From Fusicatenibacter saccharivorans (GTDB taxonomy: Bacteria > Bacillota > Clostridia > Lachnospirales > Lachnospiraceae): a stretch of DNA of 64,000 nt. The stretch is taken from positions 62,001-126,000 of the forward strand of contig NZ_JADNOP010000011.1 of assembly GCF_015557635.1 (NCBI RefSeq), in the 5' to 3' direction. Positions 45,796 through 53,729 of the stretch are shown here, piece after piece. The notes under the pieces were generated by a model. The model had not been told where the DNA came from and searched no databases. It saw only the letters and a program-made list of their open reading frames with translations. Position 1 is the first letter of the stretch, and the number at the start of each line of letters is the position of its first letter. A program made the position numbers and the translations under genes.

Positions 45796-47259
45796 TTATT
45801 CCAGCCCGCGTTTTTTTGCAAGCTCCACGGCAATCTCAACCAGCTCCGCCGCATCCTCGCGGCAGACAAAGCCTTTCGTTACCTGCTCTTTTGTGTTTTT
45901 CTCTGCCATTTCCCGGTAATGTGCCAGTGTTCCGTACAGCTCTTTTATCATTTCTTTCGAAAACGCCTGCTGATAACCGAACAATCCTTCCTTTTCCGAT
46001 TCCGGATCCAGGAAATTCTGGCCTTTTTCAATATCGCTGGTATTGCTGTATCTTCCGGTTGGATAGTCAAGGAGGCAGGTACGCAGTCCACCGATTGTAT
46101 TTCCGAAAGCATCCTTTTTGTTTTCTCCGTCGCTGTCAACCGCAATCCGGTCACAGTGCGCCGGAGCTGCGCCTGTCCGTACCCAGGTAAAGAGATTCCG
46201 AAATGCTGCCGCAAAAAGAATCTGGGACGGATAGTCGTTTCCTTCCTCATTTTTTCCCATATAGAATGGCAGATGGTTGATCCGCACCAGATCCGGATCG
46301 TTCTGATAGTAGTCCACATAGCTATAGGAAGTGTCATGGCTTGCACCCGTCACATCATACTGGCGGAACAGGAACTCCGGATCATCGCTGTCCGGCTGGG
46401 CAATGCGCCATGCTTCCATTCTTCCGTTTTCACTCTCCGTCTGCACAGCGATAAACGGCTCGCGCGCCTTTTCCACACGTGTCAGACTGTAATGGTACGG
46501 AGCCATGGTTTCATACTGGTTGACCGGAATACCAAGGGAATGGACTCCTCCTCCGGAAAGGTAGCCATCAAATACACACGCACCGCGTGCCACCTCCGGA
46601 CGATACGCAAAGCTGTTCAGATAGCGGAACAGATACGAACCCGACTGTGACCAGCCCGTCAAATAGACGTATTCTCTCTTATATTCCCGAATCGGATTCT
46701 GCTCCTCATCACCGCGCAGCAGCCACGCCAGGTCTGTCAGCATGTCCCAGAAAAGACCCGTTTCGTAATCATGATTCAGATCGCCGAGTCCGCCCGTGGC
46801 CTGCAGTCGCTCCGAGAACGGCACATCCGGCGTCGGGTTGGCCCAGGAAAGACAGCCGTAACGCTTTTCATCAAACTCTACCATTTTTGCGATCGTATTC
46901 GGTTTGCTTGTGATTCCCACATAGATATCTCCGTCCCGCACAAATTTCTTCCAGCCGAGAATCCACATGCGGTCAATCTCCATAAAACTCGTTGGGTTGA
47001 TAATCTCCACTACAACGTTTCCGCTGCATTTTGCAGTGTCCTGCGGTGCACGGACGATGATGCGGTTTGTATACGGCGCATCCACAGTGCGCACACGGAC
47101 GCCGCCGCGCTCGTCTGCAGTCTCATAGACATTGGCCGTTCCATACATATAATATTCCTTCTCCACATAACCGCGCTCCGACAGCTTCAGGTAACGCTCC
47201 GCACTGGCAAACGGATAGCTTTCTTTCGTTACCGGAATCTCCTCTAGTCTTGTAATCAT
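45796..47259 (-). CDS. Alpha/beta-hydrolase-domain protein, probable esterase
   Basis: A 487-aa cytoplasmic protein related to the alpha/beta-hydrolase-domain family PF20091. The nucleophile elbow is in LTGWSQSGSYLFRYL (about 201-215; S204 the probable nucleophile). Conserved VVVEIINPTS and GASHDTSYSY stretches are visible, and the His in the latter is the probable base. MITRLEEIP at 47259 follows GGGAGG; upstream in-frame codons cross the operator and are rejected. It has the same phased direct repeat and promoter layout as the importer operon, so it should be co-regulated and may remove acyl groups from the imported glycan. Confidence 0.83.
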   Translation of the reverse strand: MITRLEEIPVTKESYPFASAERYLKLSERGYVEKEYYMYGTANVYETADERGGVRVRTVDAPYTNRIIVRAPQDTAKCSGNVVVEIINPTSFMEIDRMWILGWKKFVRDGDIYVGITSKPNTIAKMVEFDEKRYGCLSWANPTPDVPFSERLQATGGLGDLNHDYETGLFWDMLTDLAWLLRGDEEQNPIREYKREYVYLTGWSQSGSYLFRYLNSFAYRPEVARGACVFDGYLSGGGVHSLGIPVNQYETMAPYHYSLTRVEKAREPFIAVQTESENGRMEAWRIAQPDSDDPEFLFRQYDVTGASHDTSYSYVDYYQNDPDLVRINHLPFYMGKNEEGNDYPSQILFAAAFRNLFTWVRTGAAPAHCDRIAVDSDGENKKDAFGNTIGGLRTCLLDYPTGRYSNTSDIEKGQNFLDPESEKEGLFGYQQAFSKEMIKELYGTLAHYREMAEKNTKEQVTKGFVCREDAAELVEIAVELAKKRGLE

Positions 47260-47293
47260 CTCGTAAAACCTCCCTTTTACCTTGTATAATTTT

Positions 47294-47359
47294 ATTATTC
47301 CATATCGCTTCAACGCGGAAAACAACGATTCTGCGGTTTTTTGACACTTTTCTGCGGTT
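47294..47359 (-). promoter_or_regulatory. Second YesN-regulator operator and promoter
   Basis: On the minus strand, AAACCGCAGAAAAGTG (core 47352-47356) and CCGCAGAAT (core 47331-47335) repeat with exactly 21-bp phase. The -10 AATAAT (47294-47299) begins 28 bp after the proximal repeat, the same spacing as at the importer promoter. The shared words extend over more than 30 bp. Confidence 0.78.
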
Positions 47360-47470
47360 TCTGTTTCGATCAGACTTTTTCCGTTCCGGAAACAAAAACA
47401 CAGAAAAAGCATCTCCGTGCAACTTTATCTCTGATTTGTACTTTTTCTTTCGGAATGTCTGTAGTAGACT

Positions 47471-47522
47471 GGTATTGTAGGGCAGAAAAAATCTATCATT
47501 CCCAATACCGTCTTTTCTGCCC
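47471..47522 (+). promoter_or_regulatory. Interleaved inverted repeats in the leader of the + strand esterase
   Basis: GGTATTG (47471-47477) pairs with CAATACC (47503-47509), and GGGCAGAAAA (47480-47489) pairs with TTTTCTGCCC (47513-47522). The arms alternate 1-2-1'-2', which allows a pseudoknot or two exclusive hairpins. The rest of 47260-47647 holds the divergent operator; no certain + strand promoter was found. Confidence 0.5.
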
Positions 47523-47647
47523 ATGCAAACAACTGTACTCTCAAGCTTTTTCTGTACCTGATTTTGTGAGATGATTTTTGTCAGTCGCAAAAGCAAGTGC
47601 AGAAAGACTCTGAGCGTACATTCCGTACCAAAGGAGGGTTTTTACAA

Positions 47648-48919
47648 ATGAACGGAACTTATTATACCATTACCGAAGTTTTTGATTTCGGTCCGCATAT
47701 TTCGAAAGTAATTCTGGATTATGGCAAAAGCATGAAGGGTGCGGTCCCATCTCCGGAGCAGTTTACGGTACACGTTACCCGTACATCCACCGAGGGCGAG
47801 GATTTTGTATGGCCGAATTTTATGGGCGACAAACCGGATGACTCGATGGACGGAACCCGCCGCGTTTCGAACGTTTACGTTTCTGACAAAACCGGTGCAC
47901 CGTGCGAGGACGGTACCTGTCTGACGCTGGAGCTGCCGTGTTTCATCATGGAAGGAATCGGCTCGATCATCAAATTCAATGGTAATTTTAATGTATTTGT
48001 CAATGTTGCTTACGATGTAGCACAAGTCTCTGAAATTGCAACAGACGATGGTGCCATTTCTCCGCAGACGTTCGACGTAGACGGCGGAAACCGCGTCATC
48101 TACGGTGAATGGCTCAAAGAAGACCGCTACGAGGATCCGCAGATTCCGCTCTCTTACGTTTACTACGAGCCGGAAATGGATGCGGATGAAAAAATCCCGC
48201 TGATCATCTGGCTGCACGGCGCAGGTGAGGGCGGACAGGAACCGCCGATTGCAGCAATCGGAAATAAAGTTGTAAACCTGATTTCCCCAAAGGTTCAGAA
48301 AATTTTCGGCGGCAAGACCTACCTGCTCGCTCCACAGGCGCCAACCATGTGGATGGATGACGGAAGCGGAGAATATACCAAAGACGGTTCTTCCAAATAT
48401 ACCGAAGTTCTCGATGCCCTGATCGGTGCTTTCGTGGATGCCCATCCGCAGATCGACCGCTCCCGCATTTACATCGGCGGCTGCTCCAACGGCGGCTTTA
48501 TGACCATGAAACAGATCATTTTCAACCCGTCCCGCTACGCTGCCGCATATCCGGTCTGCGAGGCTCTGGCGGATGCATTTATCTCCGATGAAGACATCCT
48601 GAAGCTCAAAGATCTGCCGATCTGGTTTACACACGCAAAAACCGACCCGGTTGTCGTTCCGGATGATTTTGTCGTTCCGACCTATGAACGTCTGGCAAAG
48701 GTCAATCCGAATGCACACTTCACCTACTGGGACAAGGTACTCGATCACACTGGAACACAGAAAAACGCGGATGGCACCCCATTCGAATACATCGGCCACT
48801 GGTCCTGGATTCCGATGCTGAACGATGAGTGTGTCCTCGATTACGACGGAAAACCGGTTATAACAGACGGAAAAGAGACTCCGATTCTGGAGTGGATGGC
48901 TGCACAGAAAAAAGCATAA
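47648..48919 (+). CDS. Esterase with N-terminal Ig-like domain
   Basis: A 423-aa alpha/beta hydrolase of the PHB-depolymerase/feruloyl-esterase-like type. Residues 1-135 form an Ig-like beta domain and 150-420 the catalytic domain. The oxyanion region is WLHGAGEGG (189-197), the nucleophile S280 in GGCSNGGF, and D333 and H384 (YIGHWSW) complete the triad. AAAGGAGGG precedes MNGTYY at 47648. No signal peptide is seen. It is divergent from the 487-aa hydrolase and ends at a shared terminator. Deacylation of plant-derived esters is inferred from context. Confidence 0.88.
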   Translation: MNGTYYTITEVFDFGPHISKVILDYGKSMKGAVPSPEQFTVHVTRTSTEGEDFVWPNFMGDKPDDSMDGTRRVSNVYVSDKTGAPCEDGTCLTLELPCFIMEGIGSIIKFNGNFNVFVNVAYDVAQVSEIATDDGAISPQTFDVDGGNRVIYGEWLKEDRYEDPQIPLSYVYYEPEMDADEKIPLIIWLHGAGEGGQEPPIAAIGNKVVNLISPKVQKIFGGKTYLLAPQAPTMWMDDGSGEYTKDGSSKYTEVLDALIGAFVDAHPQIDRSRIYIGGCSNGGFMTMKQIIFNPSRYAAAYPVCEALADAFISDEDILKLKDLPIWFTHAKTDPVVVPDDFVVPTYERLAKVNPNAHFTYWDKVLDHTGTQKNADGTPFEYIGHWSWIPMLNDECVLDYDGKPVITDGKETPILEWMAAQKKA

Positions 48920-48966
48920 TTTTATAAAACTGCATGGCACACTTCAATGAAGTTTCCTGTGAAGTC

Positions 48967-49018
48967 AAAAAAATGGTGCGGAGACGCCTCCAAAGAGGTT
49001 GTCTCCACACCATTTTTC
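48967..49018. terminator. Bidirectional terminator between two esterase genes
   Basis: AAATGGTG-GGAGAC/GTCTCC-CACCATTT arms with A and T runs on both sides, between convergent genes. Confidence 0.92.
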
Positions 49019-49035
49019 TGTTTTCATCGGCCTTA

Positions 49036-49839
49036 TCAGATCTGTCGCGTTCCGGCAGACACATATCCGTCGGTTCTCGGAATCCATTTTAGAAACTTCT
49101 CGACTGCCAGATTCCAGAATCTCCACTCATGGGTGTATCCCGGTACGGATACCCAGGTGACATCCACTCCATTTTCTTTCAGATAATCCTTAAACTCTGT
49201 ATTAATCTCATACAGCATATCCTCTTCGCCGCAGGTCACATACAGTGGCGGAATCTTTTTTCCGTCCGCAATAGCTTTTTTCACCAGCCATTTCACATCG
49301 AGAGGACCGTCAATCAGACCTTCCACTTTTTCCGGATCGCCCACCGGCATGACTGCGCCGGAGAAGGAACCAATCGCTGCAAACCGTTCCGGATTAGAAA
49401 GGCCATGCAGCAGTGCGCCGTAACCACCCATCGATAATCCTGCGATATAGCTGTGTTCCGGCTCCGCGGAAATCGGGAAATAATTGGTCACGAATTCCGG
49501 AACCTCTTTGGCTACGAAATCGAAAAACGGTTCGCCGTCCAGAGAATCATGATAGAATTTGTTTTCCCCCGAAATCATCACAACTGCCATGTTTCTCTCT
49601 TCTGCAAACATTTCCACATTAGTATAACCTGTCCACTGCGCGTGGTTGTTTCCCATACCGTGCAGTAAGTACAGCACCGGATATTTTTCTTTCACCTCAT
49701 GTGTCGGCGGCACCGGGTTCTCTTTTCCCGGCATCGGAAGCTGCATTGCCTCCGGAATCGTCACACTCGGAAGAACGACCGTGATATCCACGGTTCTCTT
49801 TAACGCATAAGAAATAAAGTTACATACAAGTTTTGCCAT
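49036..49839 (-). CDS. EstA/esterase D-like alpha/beta hydrolase
   Basis: A 267-aa cytoplasmic esterase of the putative-esterase/tributyrin-esterase type. The triad is S136 in AGLSMGGYG, D207 in GEEDMLY and H237 in YTHEW; the oxyanion loop is LLHGMGNN (58-65). Such enzymes remove acetyl or other short acyl groups, including from sugars. It has its own promoter (TTGGAA-17 bp-TATACT). It is the third esterase within 4 kb, which supports an esterified-glycan theme. The natural substrate is unknown. Confidence 0.91.
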   Translation of the reverse strand: MAKLVCNFISYALKRTVDITVVLPSVTIPEAMQLPMPGKENPVPPTHEVKEKYPVLYLLHGMGNNHAQWTGYTNVEMFAEERNMAVVMISGENKFYHDSLDGEPFFDFVAKEVPEFVTNYFPISAEPEHSYIAGLSMGGYGALLHGLSNPERFAAIGSFSGAVMPVGDPEKVEGLIDGPLDVKWLVKKAIADGKKIPPLYVTCGEEDMLYEINTEFKDYLKENGVDVTWVSVPGYTHEWRFWNLAVEKFLKWIPRTDGYVSAGTRQI

Positions 49840-49897
49840 TTCCCCATTTTTCTCCTGTCTTTTGATATTGAATCGACCTTTGTAGTCTCATAAATTC

Positions 49898-49926
49898 AGT
49901 ATAAACCTTTTGTTCCGATATTCCAA
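49898..49926 (-). promoter_or_regulatory. Sigma-A promoter of the EstA-like gene
   Basis: Minus-strand -35 TTGGAA (49921-49926), 17-bp spacer and -10 TATACT (49898-49903). The -10 context GTTTATACTGAA also precedes the carboxylesterase gene near 24680. Confidence 0.75.
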
Positions 49927-49943
49927 TAGACAGAATCTAAAAA

Positions 49944-50032
49944 GCTTGTATCACTCCTGATACAAGCAAGTCCCAACCCACTGCTGATTGCTTCTCGCAA
50001 TTGAAGTAGAGGACTTGCTTGATTCGGTTAAA
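49944..50032. repeat. Dispersed palindromic repeat, copy 2
   Basis: Contains AAGCAAGTCC/GGACTTGCTT long arms, a TTGTATCA/TGATACAA hairpin, and the end word GATTCGGTTAA also found in copies 1 and 3. It sits between the EstA promoter and the SASP stop codon. Confidence 0.75.
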
Positions 50033-50041
50033 CTGTAACGA

Positions 50042-50242
50042 TTACCTCTCTTTCTGTCCTTCCGCCGCCTGCCGCTTCCGCCGTGTCACAAGGCCGCCGA
50101 TCCGTCCTGTCTCTTTTGCCGTGAGCGACCGCCAGCCATCATTCAGCACGCGGTCTAAAAGTCCCAGTTCGTCCGCGATTTCGTATTTCATTTTTTCCTT
50201 CTCAGCCATATGCTCCAGATCGATTTTTTTCTGCTTCGCCAT
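50042..50242 (-). CDS. Alpha/beta-type small acid-soluble spore protein
   Basis: A 66-aa DNA-binding spore protein that coats and protects chromosomal DNA. The first signature is MKYEIADELGLLDRVLNDGW, containing the germination-protease-type site region. The second is LTAKETGRIGGLVTRRKRQ, matching the conserved GGxxxKR DNA-contact motif. It is of the clostridial variant with the ELGL-D-V-GW core. MAKQKKIDL at 50242 follows AGGAG. It implies that the host sporulates. A forespore sigma-G promoter could not be identified with confidence. Confidence 0.88.
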   Translation of the reverse strand: MAKQKKIDLEHMAEKEKMKYEIADELGLLDRVLNDGWRSLTAKETGRIGGLVTRRKRQAAEGQKER

Positions 50243-50387
50243 TTTGTTCTGCACTCCTTTTCTCTGCATTCTTTCTTTATTCAGAGTGTAGACACTTTTT
50301 CCGGCCTTATACCCCCTGTTTGGGAAACTCTTCTATCGATGTGTCCGCGAAACCGCCTGCCGGCAGCTTTCCCGAAAGCGTATTTGA

Positions 50388-50456
50388 AAAAGACCTCCTT
50401 TTTGGTGGTGCTGTCTGGTTTTTCCTTCAGCTCCCCCAAAAAAGAGGTCCTTTTTC
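50388..50456 (-). terminator. Terminator of the HPr-like gene
   Basis: Minus-strand arms GGACCTCTTTTTTGG/CCAAAAAGGAGGTC followed by TTTTTC, with an unusually long loop of about 30 nt. Confidence 0.8.
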
Positions 50457-50475
50457 CTTTTATATTCTGTTTTCT

Positions 50476-50763
50476 TTATTTTTCCGGCGTCTCTCCGAGC
50501 CCGCTTTTAATTGCGGCAACAGCCGCCCGAAGTGCTTCCTCTTCATCCTCTCCGCTGCTGCAGATCTCAATAGTGTCTCCCTGCCTGATTCCTGCGGCAA
50601 CGATACTCAAAATACTCTTTAAATTAACCGTTCCCTGCATCCCGTTGTTTTCATAGGTAAACGACATGGAAGATTTGTACCGGCTTACACTGTTTGACAA
50701 ATTTACCGCGTTTAAAAGATGCAGACCTGACGGATTGACAATCGTTACTTTTTCACTTACCAT
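50476..50763 (-). CDS. HPr-family protein with His15 but no Arg17
   Basis: A 95-aa HPr-fold protein. The active-site loop reads PSGLHLLNA at 11-19: His15 is present, but Arg17 and Pro18 of the usual GLHARPA are Leu and Asn. The regulatory serine region NLKSILSI (Ser50) resembles the HPr kinase site NLKSIMG. Arg17 normally stabilises phospho-His15, so PTS phosphotransfer may be weak and a regulatory role (as in Crh) is possible. MVSEKVTIV at 50763 follows AGGTGG at 8 nt. It stands alone, not with ptsI. A standard HPr is probably encoded elsewhere. Confidence 0.85.
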   Translation of the reverse strand: MVSEKVTIVNPSGLHLLNAVNLSNSVSRYKSSMSFTYENNGMQGTVNLKSILSIVAAGIRQGDTIEICSSGEDEEEALRAAVAAIKSGLGETPEK

Positions 50764-50912
50764 CTTACGTTCCACCTGTCTTTCCTTTGTAATCCGCTCA
50801 TTTTTCTTTGAAAAATGGCTACTTACTCATTTTTTGCCGTGTCCCGAGTTCAAAAATCCTCCTGCAAGCTTTGCCTGCATCGGTTTTTTGACCTTTTGAC
50901 ACTGATATTTTC

Positions 50913-50918
50913 ATGATA
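50913..50918 (-). promoter_or_regulatory. Extended -10 promoter of the HPr-like gene
   Basis: Minus-strand TGCTATCAT carries an extended -10 element; no strong -35 is visible. Confidence 0.5.
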
Positions 50919-50951
50919 GCACAGTTTTGTTAATACAGTTTGAACATTCTG

Positions 50952-52328
50952 TTAGATACTCCTCAATTCTTTCCGCTTACTCAGCTGACTGAAGAACAAG
51001 TAATAAATAAAGTATGCAATCGTTGTGATTACCCACGACAGCGGATAGCAGAAGGCAGCTCCTTTTAAGGAGTGGAAATGCGGCAGAACCGCCGTCATCC
51101 ACACGATACGTACTCCACAGATTCCTATTCCGGTGATAAACATCGGAATCCATGCATCTCCGACACCGCGGAGTGCACCGGAAAGGATTTCGATGGAAAT
51201 GTAGGTAAAGAAGGTCGGAACCAGGAAATGGATCAGTCCGTGACAGATTTCACGCACCGCCGTATCTGTGGTAAACAGAGAAATCAGTGTATCACCGATA
51301 AACCACATAAACACAACCATCAGACCCGTCATCAGGAATGCCATGATCATGCTGGTGCGCACACCGCGGTGTACACGATCCATCTTTTTCGCACCGTAGT
51401 TCTGACCGACAAAGGTTGTCGCCGCAATACCGAGCGCATTGATCATCATCCAGAAAAGACCGTCCACCTTTCCGTAAGCCGCCCACGCAGCCACATTGTT
51501 GGTTCCCAGCGAATTGACAGCAGACTGAATAATCACGTTCGATACCGAGTACAGAATCGACTGTACGCCTGCCGGAAAGCCAATGCGGATAATTCGTTTG
51601 AGCATAATCCAGTCGATGCTGATTTTCCGCAGATGAAGCCGGTAAATATCTCTGGTCCGCATCAGAGAGCCCATAACAAGAACCGCACTGATGATCTGCG
51701 ACAGAATGGTCGCAAGCGCCGCGCCCATAACACCCATCTGCAAACCGACAACAAATAAAAAGTCAAGCGCGATATTGGTCATACAGCAGATGATCAGATA
51801 CAGCAGCGGACGTTTCGAGTCGCCGACCGCACGCAGGATACCGGAACCCATATTGTAAATCAGGTTTCCGATGGTTCCAAGGAAATAGACACGCATATAA
51901 ATCAACGCATAGTTTACAACGTCATCCGGCGTGTTCATCAGCTCGAGCATCCATCTCGAGCATCCAATGCCGACTACCGTCAGCACAATACCTCCGAGAA
52001 TGGAAAAGGCAATGGACGTGTGCACTGCCCACTGAACCTTGTCCTCTTTATTGGCTCCGTAATGCTGTGAAATAACAACTGTCGCACCACTCGAAAGGCC
52101 GACGAAAAATCCGACCAGCAGATTGATCAGCGTACCTGTCGTTCCGCCGACCGCCGCAAGTGCCTGTTTTCCGAGAAAGTGTCCGACAATCATGGCATCT
52201 GCCGTGTTGTAAAGCTGTTGGAAAAACGTTCCGAACAGAATCGGCAGGAAAAAGATCAGAATCTGCTGCCAGATAACACCTTCCGTAATCTGATTTACCT
52301 TTACTACTTCTTTCTTCTCTTTGTTCAT
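50952..52328 (-). CDS. MATE-family efflux transporter
   Basis: A 458-aa membrane protein with about 12 hydrophobic helices in two homologous halves. Typical MATE stretches are PILFGTFFQQLYNTADAMIVGHFLG, GASLLIN-like GTLINLLVGFFVGLSSGATVVISQHYGA and VGQNYGAKKMDRVHRGV. It should export drugs or metabolites using an ion gradient; the substrate is unknown. The start MNKEKKEVV at 52328 is a compromise, as the ribosome-binding site is weak. A repeat element separates it from hisC, and no shared function with hisC is evident. Confidence 0.94.
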   Translation of the reverse strand: MNKEKKEVVKVNQITEGVIWQQILIFFLPILFGTFFQQLYNTADAMIVGHFLGKQALAAVGGTTGTLINLLVGFFVGLSSGATVVISQHYGANKEDKVQWAVHTSIAFSILGGIVLTVVGIGCSRWMLELMNTPDDVVNYALIYMRVYFLGTIGNLIYNMGSGILRAVGDSKRPLLYLIICCMTNIALDFLFVVGLQMGVMGAALATILSQIISAVLVMGSLMRTRDIYRLHLRKISIDWIMLKRIIRIGFPAGVQSILYSVSNVIIQSAVNSLGTNNVAAWAAYGKVDGLFWMMINALGIAATTFVGQNYGAKKMDRVHRGVRTSMIMAFLMTGLMVVFMWFIGDTLISLFTTDTAVREICHGLIHFLVPTFFTYISIEILSGALRGVGDAWIPMFITGIGICGVRIVWMTAVLPHFHSLKGAAFCYPLSWVITTIAYFIYYLFFSQLSKRKELRSI

Positions 52329-52463
52329 ACCCAAATACCTTCTAAAACTGCCGCCGGATCTCATGGCTGATTCCGACAGCAGTCCCCCTTTAAAATTTTC
52401 TTCTGCTCCTCTGCAGATACTCTTCTTCTGTTTTATATTTTCAGCTGCTTCATCCCTCTTGGC

Positions 52464-52509
52464 AAGCGGATATTTGCAATCCGCTTCGCTACTTGCTTGA
52501 TTCGGTTAA
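52464..52509. repeat. Dispersed palindromic repeat, copy 3, overlapping the hisC 3' end
   Basis: AAGCGGAT/ATCCGCTT arms (52464-52486) followed by TACTTGCTTGATTCGGTTAA. The outer 21 bp encode the last residues (LTESSK) and stop codon of hisC on the minus strand. Confidence 0.78.
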
Positions 52510-53568
52510 GTAATCTTTCAAAAAATCAAACAGCGTCTGCATTTCTTCCCGCGTGCCAATCGTAATACGCAGATAATTGTCAATGCGGGGTTTCTCAAAA
52601 TACCGCACATAGATGTGTCGTTCCCGGAGTGCCTGAAAAATCTTCCCGGCCGGTACGCTTTTGTGCGTTGCGAAAATAAAGTTCGATTTCGAATCTTCGA
52701 AAGAAAATCCCAGCTTTTTCAGCTCCTCCTTCGACCACTCTCTCGTTTCCATCACTTTTTTCACCGTCTTGCGGAAATATTCCACATCACGGATCGCTGC
52801 GGCTCCGGCTGCGATCGTGGTCTGATTCATGGTATACGAATTGAAAGAATATTTCACATCATTCAGATACGAAATCATCTTCTCATTTCCGATTGCATAG
52901 CCGATGCGCATGCCGGCAAGCGAACGGGATTTTGATGTTGTCTGCACAACCAGCAGGTTTTCATATTTTTCCAGCAGCGGCTGCGCAGTGGCTGCTCCGA
53001 AATCCACATATGCCTCATCTACGATCACAACCACATCCGGGTTATGCTGCAATATCGATTCGATCGCAGAAAGCGAAAGCTCCACACCCGTCGGTGCATT
53101 CGGGTTCGGGAACACAATTCCGCCATTTGGATGGTTCTCTGCAAAATACTGCTCCGGCACAATGCAGAAATTTTCATCGAGCGGGATCTGCTCGTACGGA
53201 ATACGGAATTCCTCCGCCCAGACATCGTAGAAGGAATACGTAATGTCCGGGAAAAGAATCGGTTTATCAGAGTTAAAATACGTCATAAAAGCCATTGCCA
53301 GAACGTCATCCGAACCGACGCCGACAAAAATCTGTTTCGGACTTACATGGTAGACATCCGCGATCGCCTGCACCAGTTCTGCCGCGGTCGGATCCGGATA
53401 GAGACGGAGGGTATCCTCTTCTGCTACCCGTCTGATCGCCTCTGCGGCTTTTGGTGACGGCGGATACGGATTCTCATTCGTATTCAGCTTGATCATATCA
53501 GCCTCATGCGGCTGCTCGCCCGGTACATACGGCACAACTTTTCTTACATTCTTTTCCCAGTTACTCAT
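52489..53568 (-). CDS. hisC: Histidinol-phosphate aminotransferase
   Basis: A 359-aa PLP enzyme converting imidazole-acetol phosphate to histidinol phosphate in histidine synthesis. Conserved elements are KLNTNENPYPPSP (27-39), D184 and Y187 in VIVDEAYVDF, and the PLP lysine K213 in TTSKSRSLAGMRIGY. Some members also accept aromatic amino acids. No other his genes are near. The last six residues and stop codon lie inside a dispersed repeat, so the C-terminus was probably rewritten by repeat insertion without loss of the fold. Confidence 0.95.
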   Translation of the reverse strand: MSNWEKNVRKVVPYVPGEQPHEADMIKLNTNENPYPPSPKAAEAIRRVAEEDTLRLYPDPTAAELVQAIADVYHVSPKQIFVGVGSDDVLAMAFMTYFNSDKPILFPDITYSFYDVWAEEFRIPYEQIPLDENFCIVPEQYFAENHPNGGIVFPNPNAPTGVELSLSAIESILQHNPDVVVIVDEAYVDFGAATAQPLLEKYENLLVVQTTSKSRSLAGMRIGYAIGNEKMISYLNDVKYSFNSYTMNQTTIAAGAAAIRDVEYFRKTVKKVMETREWSKEELKKLGFSFEDSKSNFIFATHKSVPAGKIFQALRERHIYVRYFEKPRIDNYLRITIGTREEMQTLFDFLKDYLTESSK

Positions 53569-53612
53569 AAGTTCCTTCCTTTCTGCCTGTGGTCAGGAAA
53601 TGCACCCTGACT

Positions 53613-53660
53613 TTATTCCGTCTTTCTGTTTTTTTGGAAAACCCTGTGAATCGTAACCAT
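53613..53660 (-). CDS. Possible 15-codon leader peptide upstream of hisC
   Basis: ATG at 53660 has AAGGAG about 8 nt upstream and reads MVTIHRVFQKNRKTE then TAA. A GTCAGG/CCTGAC hairpin follows before hisC. It has only one His codon, so classical histidine attenuation is doubtful. It may be a chance frame. Confidence 0.25.
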   Translation of the reverse strand: MVTIHRVFQKNRKTE

Positions 53661-53729
53661 TTTTTCTTCTCCTTCTGCTCCGGCAGTTTCCCGCCGACGC
53701 AAAGTCCCTCTTTTTCCCGGTGAACCGCT

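Noticed and set aside
47642-48940. A 432-codon open frame antisense to the + strand esterase
   Set aside because: The + strand frame has a full catalytic triad and an ideal ribosome-binding site; the antisense product resembles nothing and is Cys/Phe/Val-rich shadow sequence.
53569-53729. T-box or histidine attenuator upstream of hisC
   Set aside because: No T-box consensus is present and the only short peptide frame has a single His codon.
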